Source: Actinocorallia aurantiaca
GTDB lineage: Bacteria; Actinomycetota; Actinomycetes; Streptosporangiales; Streptosporangiaceae
NCBI RefSeq assembly: GCF_039533685.1
Contig: NZ_BAAATZ010000017.1
Location: forward strand, 1-64,000
Length of the DNA: 64,000 nucleotides
Direction of reading: 5' to 3'
In this document: positions 25,366 through 34,603 of the stretch, in pieces
Numbering within the stretch: the stretch's first letter is position 1
Layout: each line of letters begins with the position of its first letter
The notes under the pieces: generated by a model
Database searches by the model: none
The model's input: only the letters and a program-made list of their open reading frames with translations
Told to the model about the DNA's origin: nothing
Translations under genes and position numbers: made by a program

Positions 25366-26673
25366 ATGTCCGCCTCCGTACCGCAGACCCCCTGGGAGGC
25401 GATCTCCCGGCCGGGTTTTCTCCTCGGCTCGTGGCCTTGGCGATCGGCCGGCCACCTGTTCTCCAGCATGCTCTTGGCCGCTCCGTTCAGCGCGGCGGCG
25501 ACGTTCGCGGCGGTGGAGGCCGCACACGGACGCGGTGTCCTCCCGCTCATCGCGGCAGCCGCCTTGTTCACCTCGGTCGGGCCACTGGCCGCGGTGCCGC
25601 TGGCGCGGTGGGAGCGCAGGCGGCTGCGGCTGGTGGACCTCCGGCCGATCCTCTCCGGGCATCGGGAACCGCGCGACGCGGGCCTGCCGCGCCGGCTGCT
25701 CGCCCGCTACGGCGAGGCCGCGACCTGGCGCGAGCTGGGATACCTGGGGGTGCTGGCCGTCACGGCGCCGGCGGCGGCCGTCGTGCCCCTTCTCATCCTG
25801 CTCTGGGCTCTCTCTGCGCTCGTAGGGCTGGTGATGGTGCTGTCGGGCGAGACCCCGGTGACCCTCCTCGTGGTCGAGGTCGAGACGCTCACCGAGTCCC
25901 TCGCCTACGCGCTCGGCGCCGGGGCTGCGCTGCTCGCCCTGCCGTACCTGGTGGCCTTCCTGGCGGGACTGCACGTGCGCGCCGCGCGGGTCCTCCTGGG
26001 CGAAGGCCGCGGCGGGGGGCTGCGGAGCGAACTGGTGGAGGTGGCCCGGTCGCGGGCCCGGCTCGTGAACGCCTTCGAGGCCGAGCGGCGCCGCATCGAA
26101 CGGGACCTGCACGACGGGGCGCAGCAGAGCCTCCTCGGGCTCACCCTGCAGCTCGGGCTGGCCCGCCTGGACATCCCTCCGGACTCGCCCGCCGCCGAAC
26201 GCGTCGAGACCGCCCACCGTCAGGCCAAGGAGCTGATGTCGGAGCTGCGCGAACTCGTCCACGGCATCCACCCCCGCGTCCTCACCGACCGGGGGCTGCC
26301 CGGCGCGCTCGGCGAGCTCGCCGACAGGTCCCCGCTGCGCGTGGCGGTCGACGCCGCGCTCCCCGGGCGTCCGCCGGACTCCGTGGAGGCGACCGCCTAC
26401 TTCGTGGCGGCCGAGGCGCTGGCCAACGCGGCCAAGCACGGCGGCGGCACCCGGGCCGCCGTGCGCGCGTGGTGGCGGGACGGCCTGCTGACCCTCGAGG
26501 TCGAGGACGACGGGAGAGGCGGAGCCGACCCCTCTGCGGGGACGGGACTGACCGGCCTGGCCGACCGGGTGGCCGTGATCGACGGCAGAATGCTGCTCGC
26601 CAGCCCTTCCGGCGGGCCGACGACCCTACGCGTGGAGTTTCCTTGCACACTGGAGCATCCCCCGTCCGAGTAG
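25366..26673 (+). CDS. NarL-type sensor histidine kinase
   Basis: The 435-residue membrane protein has about four hydrophobic segments in the first 215 residues, then a HisKA_3 dimerisation domain (RRRIERDLHDGAQQSLLGLT with the phosphoaccepting histidine near residue 248) and an HATPase domain (VAAEALANAAKHGG, EDDGRGGAD, GTGLTGLADRVAVIDG). Cognate to the response regulator that follows, which overlaps it by 31 bases. ATG 25366 lacks a ribosome site, and TAACCT lies seven bases before it, so the transcript is probably leaderless. The signal is unknown. Confidence 0.88.
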   Translation: MSASVPQTPWEAISRPGFLLGSWPWRSAGHLFSSMLLAAPFSAAATFAAVEAAHGRGVLPLIAAAALFTSVGPLAAVPLARWERRRLRLVDLRPILSGHREPRDAGLPRRLLARYGEAATWRELGYLGVLAVTAPAAAVVPLLILLWALSALVGLVMVLSGETPVTLLVVEVETLTESLAYALGAGAALLALPYLVAFLAGLHVRAARVLLGEGRGGGLRSELVEVARSRARLVNAFEAERRRIERDLHDGAQQSLLGLTLQLGLARLDIPPDSPAAERVETAHRQAKELMSELRELVHGIHPRVLTDRGLPGALGELADRSPLRVAVDAALPGRPPDSVEATAYFVAAEALANAAKHGGGTRAAVRAWWRDGLLTLEVEDDGRGGADPSAGTGLTGLADRVAVIDGRMLLASPSGGPTTLRVEFPCTLEHPPSE

Positions 26674-27332
26674 TCCTCGCCGAGGACGGCGTCCTGCTGC
26701 GCGAAGGGCTGGCCGGCCTGCTCGGCCGCTTCGGGTTCGAGGTCGTCGCGGCGGTGGGCGACGCCGAGGCGCTCGTGGAGGCCGTCACGGCGCACGGCCC
26801 CGACCTCGTCGTCACCGACATCCGCATGCCCCCGTCCCACACGGACGAGGGTCTGCGGGCCGCCGCGGCCCTGCGCCGGGAACGCCCGGACCTGGCGGTG
26901 GTCGCGCTCAGCCAGTACGTGGAGCTGAGCTACGCCGGCGACCTCCTCGACTCGGCCGACGGACGCCGCGTCGGCTACCTGCTCAAGGACAGGATCGTGG
27001 ACGTCGAGGAGTTCGCGGCCCTCCTGCGGCAGGTGGTGGGCGGCGGCACCGTGATCGACCCCAAGGTCGTCCGCCAGATGCTGCGGCGCCGGGACGACCC
27101 GCTGTCGGCCCTGTCGCCGCGGGAGCAGGAGGTCCTCGCCCTGATCGCGGAGGGATGCTCCAACGCGGCCATAGGCGCCCGCCTGTTCATCTCCGAGGCG
27201 ACCGTCGGCAAGCACATCGGCAACCTCTTCACCAAGCTCGGCCTGCCCGAGGCCGTCGACGTCCACCGCCGCGTCCAGGCCGTCCTGGCCTACCTGCGCG
27301 CCGGACGCCCCCTGCCGCCCGCCGCGCGCTGA
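26643..27332 (+). CDS. NarL/LuxR-family response regulator
   Basis: The 229-residue protein has a receiver domain (VVLAEDGVLLREGLAGLL; phosphorylation at the aspartate of VVTDIRMP) and a LuxR-type helix-turn-helix (LSPREQEVLALIAEGCSNAA, then ISEATVGKHIGNLFTKLGL). A TTG start at 26643 is assumed because GGAG is six bases before it and because no better start exists upstream of the receiver fold. It overlaps the kinase gene by 31 bases, and its own 3' end overlaps the convergent CPBP gene by 43 bases. Confidence 0.88.
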   Translation: MHTGASPVRVVLAEDGVLLREGLAGLLGRFGFEVVAAVGDAEALVEAVTAHGPDLVVTDIRMPPSHTDEGLRAAAALRRERPDLAVVALSQYVELSYAGDLLDSADGRRVGYLLKDRIVDVEEFAALLRQVVGGGTVIDPKVVRQMLRRRDDPLSALSPREQEVLALIAEGCSNAAIGARLFISEATVGKHIGNLFTKLGLPEAVDVHRRVQAVLAYLRAGRPLPPAAR

Positions 27333-28186
27333 GCCGCCGGACCGGCCTCCAGGCGGCCGGTGGCCACCAGCCATCCCACCACCGCGGCGAGCGGCACGAT
27401 GGAGATCCACATGAGCTCGGCGGTGCCGGTCCGCGCGTCCAGCAGGTGGGCCGTCAGCAGGGACAGCACCATGTTGTTCCCGCAGTGGGCGAGGCTGACG
27501 ACCCAGATGTTCCCGCTGCGCAGCCACAACCAGGCCAGGACGTACTCCTGCAGGACGAAGGAGACGGTCCAGGACGCGAGGCCGAAGCCGATGTCGTCGA
27601 ATTCGATGTACCCGACGAAGGCCAGGGGGAAGTGCCAGACCGCCCAGATCAGCCCGGTCGTCAGGATCGACAGGTGCGTGCGGCCCGGGAACAGGCGCGG
27701 CCGCAGATAACCCGTCCAGCCGAACTCCTCTCCCCCGTACAGGGGCGCCAGGAGGAGGACCGCCACCGCCAGGATCAGCAGCGTGATCCAGCCCGGAACG
27801 CCGGACGCCAGGCCGTCGAGCTCCGAGAGGGCCGGCGCCTCGACCCCCAGGACCACGGCGGTCAGCACGGTCGCGGCCACCAGGACGAACGGCCCCGCCC
27901 AGGCGATCAGATACCACGACCGGGATTCGCGCAGGCGCGGCGCGAGTCCCGCGTCCGCGAACCCCTCTCCCGTCACCCAGCGCCTGGCTATGAGCGCCGC
28001 CACGGCGGGGGCGAACGCGAAAGGCAGCTGGAGCAGCGGGTCGAGGGCGGAGAGCCCGAGGAGGAGGTGGCCGGTCGCCAGCCACGCCCAGGCGGGCACG
28101 AAGGCGATCGCGAGGAAGACGGCCACGCCCCGCCCCGTCGTGGTCCTCACCCAAGGGGCGAAATCGCTAAAAGCCGGAAAAGTCAT
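27290..28186 (-). CDS. CPBP family intramembrane metalloprotease
   Basis: The roughly 298-residue protein has seven to eight membrane segments and the three motifs of the CPBP (Abi, Rce1-like) proteases: GGEEFGWTGYLRPRLF, GLIWAVWHFPLAFVG and VVSLAHCGNNM. They give the catalytic glutamates and the two histidines that bind the metal or water. In bacteria this family processes prenylated or bacteriocin-related peptides; the target is unknown. ATG 28186 is chosen; an earlier GTG at 28210 is possible. A GTGGAA-TC-TTCCAC palindrome precedes the start. It overlaps the response-regulator gene at the 3' end. Confidence 0.85.
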   Translation of the reverse strand: MTFPAFSDFAPWVRTTTGRGVAVFLAIAFVPAWAWLATGHLLLGLSALDPLLQLPFAFAPAVAALIARRWVTGEGFADAGLAPRLRESRSWYLIAWAGPFVLVAATVLTAVVLGVEAPALSELDGLASGVPGWITLLILAVAVLLLAPLYGGEEFGWTGYLRPRLFPGRTHLSILTTGLIWAVWHFPLAFVGYIEFDDIGFGLASWTVSFVLQEYVLAWLWLRSGNIWVVSLAHCGNNMVLSLLTAHLLDARTGTAELMWISIVPLAAVVGWLVATGRLEAGPAAQRAAGGRGRPARR

Positions 28187-28187
28187 G

Positions 28188-28201
28188 TGGAAGATTCCAC
28201 T
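28188..28201. promoter_or_regulatory. Short perfect palindrome before the CPBP gene
   Basis: GTGGAA-TC-TTCCAC lies immediately upstream of the ATG of the CPBP protease gene. It may be an operator or only a hairpin in the leader. The rest of the 28202-28428 interval shows nothing else. Confidence 0.4.
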
Positions 28202-28428
28202 CCCGCGCACCCCCTCCCCACGAGATGGCGGAGGCCCGTCTCCGGGTAGTGCCCGCCCTACCCCTCCAGGTCGGGCCCGGGGGTCTTGACATGAAGGACG
28301 TCAGCCGCCGCACTGGTCGCCGACGAGCCCTCCTCGGGACGGGCGAGAGCGGAAAGGCGCACGCCGTCGGCGGGCCCGCGTTCCTCAGGCGTCCGAGGAG
28401 ATCCGGCTCGGCGAGCCCGCCCGGCGCC

Positions 28429-29211
28429 TCACGGCGCGGGCGGCTCGCGGTGCAGGCGGGCGGCGACCTGGTCGGCCAGCAGCGGGTCGGACAGGCCGCG
28501 CCGCCACACCTCCTCGGCCTCGCCGTCCCTGCCGCGCAGCGGGAGGGTCCGGGCCAGCAGCTCGACGGCGAGCGGGGCGACGTCCGGGGCGTTCGTGGAG
28601 TCCATCGCGGCGGTGAACGCGCTGATCGCCTGCTCCAGATGGGTCAGGCCCATCGCCACGGCCAGGCGGGCGTAGGCGTACCCCTCCGGGGGCGTGGCGC
28701 GCAGGGCCGCGGCCAGGACCTGCTGGGCGCGGGCCGTCTGGCCCTGCTCCAGCAGCCGCTGCGCCAGGTCGTGCGCGGCGACCGGCGTGTACTGCTCGTC
28801 GCCGGTGGCCACGACCTTCTCCCACCAGCCGACCGCGGTCTCCAGCTCGCCGTCGTCGTCGGCGAGCTGGGCCAGCGCCAGGCAGGCCGCGGGAAGGTAG
28901 GCCGGGTGCTCCGAGGAGACCACCAGGTGCCATGCCTCCTCGGCCGCCCCCCTGTCCCCGGCCCGCTCGCACGCCAGCGCCAGGTGGTAGGCGGCACGGG
29001 GGCCGTACTCGGGGTCGCCCGTCTCGATCGCCGTCCAGTCGGCGTCACGCGCCGCGTCGTGCTCGCCGAGCTCCTCCAGGACCACCGCCAGCCCCAGCGC
29101 CGCCTGGGCGCGGCCGGAGGGCGCGGGATCGTCCAGCGCCTCGGCGAACAGTTCGGCGGCTGCGGGCAGGTCACCGGACTCCGCCAGCAGGCGGGCCTGA
29201 GCCAGGGTCAT
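28429..29211 (-). CDS. Tetratricopeptide repeat protein
   Basis: This 260-residue protein is a chain of about six TPR-type helix pairs: LLAESGDLPAAAELFAEALD, AALGLAVVLEELGEHDAARD, YHLALACERAGDRGAAEEAW, LALAQLADDDGELETAVGWW, and DLAQRLLEQGQTARAQQVLA. TPR proteins scaffold protein interactions; no partner is indicated. No signal peptide. ATG 29211. It lies downstream of the EspC/YbaB operon but is separated from it by a strong terminator, so it is probably transcribed separately. Confidence 0.8.
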   Translation of the reverse strand: MTLAQARLLAESGDLPAAAELFAEALDDPAPSGRAQAALGLAVVLEELGEHDAARDADWTAIETGDPEYGPRAAYHLALACERAGDRGAAEEAWHLVVSSEHPAYLPAACLALAQLADDDGELETAVGWWEKVVATGDEQYTPVAAHDLAQRLLEQGQTARAQQVLAAALRATPPEGYAYARLAVAMGLTHLEQAISAFTAAMDSTNAPDVAPLAVELLARTLPLRGRDGEAEEVWRRGLSDPLLADQVAARLHREPPAP

Positions 29212-29253
29212 GGCGGAGGGGCCTCCTTCGAGAAGTGATCTAGACCCTACTGA

Positions 29254-29289
29254 AAAGGGCCGCGCCGTCGAGAGACGACACGGCCCTTT
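29254..29289 (-). terminator. Terminator at the end of the EspC/YbaB operon
   Basis: AAAGGGCCG and CGGCCCTTT form a perfect 9-bp outer stem with an inner GTCG/CGAC stem, and the minus strand continues with TTTT. It lies 24 bases after the last gene of the operon. Confidence 0.85.
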
Positions 29290-29313
29290 CCGGGACGAAG
29301 TCCAGTTCCCTCG

Positions 29314-29790
29314 TCAAGCGACCCGGACCGCCAGTCCTTCCCGCCCGGAGCCGGCGAACTCCGCCCGGAGCCGTTCGCCGTCCACCGCGAAGGCCCGCAG
29401 GTCGAGGATCACCGGCACCGCGGCCCCCTGCCTCCCCCGAAGGGCCACCAGGCTGATCCGCGTCGCCCCGCCCCGCTCGTCACAGAAGACCGTGACCTCC
29501 CTCAGCTCCTCCCAGGAGAGCGACCGGGCGACCGCCGGTCCCGGACGGTAGCGGAACCCCCGCTCGCCGAACTCCAGGAAGGGTCGGCTCAGCGCGGCCA
29601 GGACGATCACCGGCAGGCTCACCGCGCCGACCGCCATGACGAAGACGAAGACCGCGTACTCCAGCACGCCTGCCCCCTCCGCCGGCCACATCGCGGGGAC
29701 GGCCACGGGCCCGACGGCGCCGACGCCCACCACTTCCACCGCCGCGAAGACCAGCAGTACCCGGCTCCTCCTTCCCCGGATGAGGGTCAA
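29314..29790 (-). CDS. Small membrane protein with PH-like soluble domain
   Basis: The 158-residue protein has two hydrophobic segments in its first 75 residues (VLLVFAAVEVVGVGAVGPVAV and YAVFVFVMAVGAVSLPVIVL) and a strand-rich C-terminal half that includes ERGFRYRPGPAVARSLSWEE, the typical start of a bacterial PH-like domain. The TTG start overlaps the stop codon of the YbaB-like gene. It is the last gene of the four-gene operon. The function is unknown; a membrane anchor or assembly factor for the other products is possible. Confidence 0.7.
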   Translation of the reverse strand: MTLIRGRRSRVLLVFAAVEVVGVGAVGPVAVPAMWPAEGAGVLEYAVFVFVMAVGAVSLPVIVLAALSRPFLEFGERGFRYRPGPAVARSLSWEELREVTVFCDERGGATRISLVALRGRQGAAVPVILDLRAFAVDGERLRAEFAGSGREGLAVRVA

Positions 29791-30164
29791 CGGTGGCCGC
29801 GGCGCATCTGCTCCGCCTCCTCGTAGAGGCTCTCGGCCAGCTTGTGGGCGTTCTCGAGTACCTCGCCGAACGATTCGACCTGCATGCCGGTGGCCTCGGC
29901 CAGCCCGTCGAGGCGGACGCTCGTCGCGGCGGCGAGCGCCGCGTTGATGGCCTCCAGAACACTCGCGGCCAGCCCTTGGGCGTCGGGGTTGCGGTAGACC
30001 CGCGGGTTGATCTCCAGCCCCACGATCTGGCCGGTGGCGATCGCCGTCGCGACGACCATGTCGTCTTTGGACCGCCCCTGCACCGTCTTCTCGGCGATCT
30101 GCCGGCCCATCTGGACCATCGCCTCGCGGGTGCGATAGGCGTCTTCTTCGGCGAAGGAATCCAT
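29787..30164 (-). CDS. YbaB/EbfC-family-like protein
   Basis: The 125-residue protein has an N-terminal helix, a central beta sheet (TVQGRSKDDMVVATAIATGQ, IVGLEINPRVY) and a C-terminal helix pair (ASVLEAINAALAAATSVRLD and GEVLENAHKLAESLYEE). This is the YbaB/EbfC fold, here with a longer, less basic sequence than the classic nucleoid-associated protein. In actinobacteria, proteins of this type often sit next to WXG100-type genes, where a role in secretion-substrate handling rather than in DNA binding has been considered. ATG 30164. Confidence 0.75.
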   Translation of the reverse strand: MDSFAEEDAYRTREAMVQMGRQIAEKTVQGRSKDDMVVATAIATGQIVGLEINPRVYRNPDAQGLAASVLEAINAALAAATSVRLDGLAEATGMQVESFGEVLENAHKLAESLYEEAEQMRRGHR

Positions 30165-30181
30165 GGATGTCGCTCTCTGTC

Positions 30182-30880
30182 TCAGGAGGTGATGAGCCGG
30201 AAGCTCTTGACGTTCGACAGGTCCGGCATGGCGGGGCTCTTGATCTTTTCGAGCTGCCGGCCCTCGGACAGTTCCTTGAGATCGTCGAGCGTCTCCTTCC
30301 AGGAGTCGGCCCGGTCCTCGGAATTCTGGCGGGAGGCGACGAGCCATGCGATCAGTCCGCCGATGAGGGCGCCGATCCCGCCGATCACGGCCGTCCAGGC
30401 CGCGGGCGCGATGGCGGCTTCCGCAGGAGGGAAGAGCAGCCCCGCGACGAGGGCGGCTCCCGCTCCGAAGAGCACTCCCATGATCGAGATGCACACGTTC
30501 TCGATCTTCCGCTGTGTCGCCTTCTTGTCGTCGTCCAAGCCCTTCTTGACGTCCTCGAGCAGCTTCTTCACCTCCTGCATCGCGGCCTGCTGGGCCTCCA
30601 TCACGTCGGCCACCGACGAGGTGTAGGTGAGGAACTCCGGCGGCGCCTGCCAGGCCTGGAGCACCAGCGTGACCTGCTGCTCGAACTCCGACAGCCGAAA
30701 GGTCATGCCGTCGGCGGCCTTCTGCCATTCGTCGATCGCTCCGTCGAGGAGAACCGGCTCAGGCGAGAGCAGCGGATCGGCGAGCGTCGAAGGCTGCGGT
30801 TTCCCGACCAATTGCGCCGAGAAGTCGAGCAGTTCCATCCCCTGCAGGCCGAGAAGCTTCTTGAAATCTCCGAGGCTCAT
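30182..30880 (-). CDS. Helical protein with a hydrophobic hairpin, next to an EspC-like gene
   Basis: The 232-residue protein is helical for its first 125 residues (for example ADGMTFRLSEFEQQVTLVLQ and MQEVKKLLEDVKKGLDDDKK), then has two glycine-rich hydrophobic segments (ISIMGVLFGAGAALVAGLLF and WTAVIGGIGALIGGLIAWLV) and a polar tail. The layout resembles alpha-helical pore-forming proteins or LXG-type secreted proteins, but no family can be named. Its ATG overlaps the stop of the EspC-like gene, so the two are translated together. No signal peptide; secretion by a type VII system would be consistent. Confidence 0.65.
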   Translation of the reverse strand: MSLGDFKKLLGLQGMELLDFSAQLVGKPQPSTLADPLLSPEPVLLDGAIDEWQKAADGMTFRLSEFEQQVTLVLQAWQAPPEFLTYTSSVADVMEAQQAAMQEVKKLLEDVKKGLDDDKKATQRKIENVCISIMGVLFGAGAALVAGLLFPPAEAAIAPAAWTAVIGGIGALIGGLIAWLVASRQNSEDRADSWKETLDDLKELSEGRQLEKIKSPAMPDLSNVKSFRLITS

Positions 30881-31176
30881 GACATCGCCTCTTCCAGATT
30901 GCGATAGTGCGAGGATATTTTCTGCAGCGCGCCCGCCGTCTCGTCAAGGCCCTCGAAGGTCGCCTTCAACTGGCCGTGCACCGCCGTCCGGGTCTTCTCG
31001 TAGACCGGCATCACCTTCGGGCCGACCGGATTGCTTCCGAACGCCTTCGGGTCCAGCGGCACCGCGGCAAGGTGGCTCTGCGCGTTGAACACCGACTGCG
31101 CGATAGTCGGAAAATGGCTCGTACTAAGCGTGTGGAGCCGTTCGATGGCGACTTTAACGTCACTGCTGGGAGCCAT
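30877..31176 (-). CDS. EspC/WXG100-like type VII secretion substrate candidate
   Basis: This 99-residue, almost entirely helical protein has the length and two-helix pattern of ESX-secreted proteins of the EspC class (residues 8-45 and 60-97) and ends with KISSHYRNLEEAMS. A Y-x3-E-like pattern (YRNLE) at the C terminus matches the type VII secretion signal YxxxD/E. It is the first gene of a four-gene operon. No EccC-type ATPase is in the window. The ATG is 31176. Confidence 0.65.
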   Translation of the reverse strand: MAPSSDVKVAIERLHTLSTSHFPTIAQSVFNAQSHLAAVPLDPKAFGSNPVGPKVMPVYEKTRTAVHGQLKATFEGLDETAGALQKISSHYRNLEEAMS

Positions 31177-31289
31177 GTCTCCCTCTCCTGGAGTTCTTCA
31201 TACGGTTCTCGCGGAACCCTAGAACACAGGACGGTCGATCATGGGGTGAATGATCACGACGACCCGAACGGAGTTGACCGGACCCGGTC

Positions 31290-31308
31290 NNNNNNNNNNN
31301 NNNNNNNN
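31290..31308. other. Assembly gap (19 N) between gcvP and the EspC-like operon
   Basis: The gap lies in intergenic sequence and no coding frame crosses it. A promoter for the EspC-like operon could be partly lost here. Confidence 0.99.
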
Positions 31309-31319
31309 GCGGTGCCCTG

Positions 31320-34190
<2,871 letters not shown>

Positions 34191-34239
34191 GGACGAGCCT
34201 CCTGAGGCGCGGAAGAGGAAGGACGGGGTCGTAGGACCC

Positions 34240-34420
34240 CTGCTCCCCCTCTGTCATGGAACCTGAGAGCTTCACCCGGGAGGGTTTTCACCTTCGGTGG
34301 AGCCGTACGGCCCGCTTTCCAGAGACGCCTCGTCCATGCGGTCCTTTTGCCTGAGAGGTTCCGGGGAGGTTGCTCCTTCGGCGCTCCGCGCCGGCTTGCG
34401 CGGAGTCTCTCCCGCACGGG
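34240..34420 (-). promoter_or_regulatory. Tandem glycine riboswitch
   Basis: On the minus strand two aptamers are visible. The first begins near GGGAGAGACTCC and has the core ending GGAACCTCTCAGGCAAAAG, the second has the core ending CCCGGGTGAAGCTCTCAGGT. The linker between them is short. They match the glycine-binding tandem fold, in which glycine usually turns on gcv expression. The remaining bases of the 413-base region 34191-34603 contain no other gene. Confidence 0.9.
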
Positions 34421-34603
34421 GTCGACAGCCCGATCAGTCTATCGGGTGGTCCTCCCCCCTCCCGCAGACGGCCCCGGCACGGAAAGATCTAGCTGTTCCG
34501 GAACGACCGGGACCCGTCGAGTCGTCCCGGTCCGGCATGATCACGCAGTGTCATGGACGGACTAACCTTTGGGGACGACCGGAACCAAGAGGACGGTGTA
34601 AGC

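Noticed and set aside
28188..28201. A LexA-type SOS box before the CPBP gene
   Set aside because: GTGGAA-TC-TTCCAC does not match the actinobacterial GAAC-n4-GTTC SOS core.
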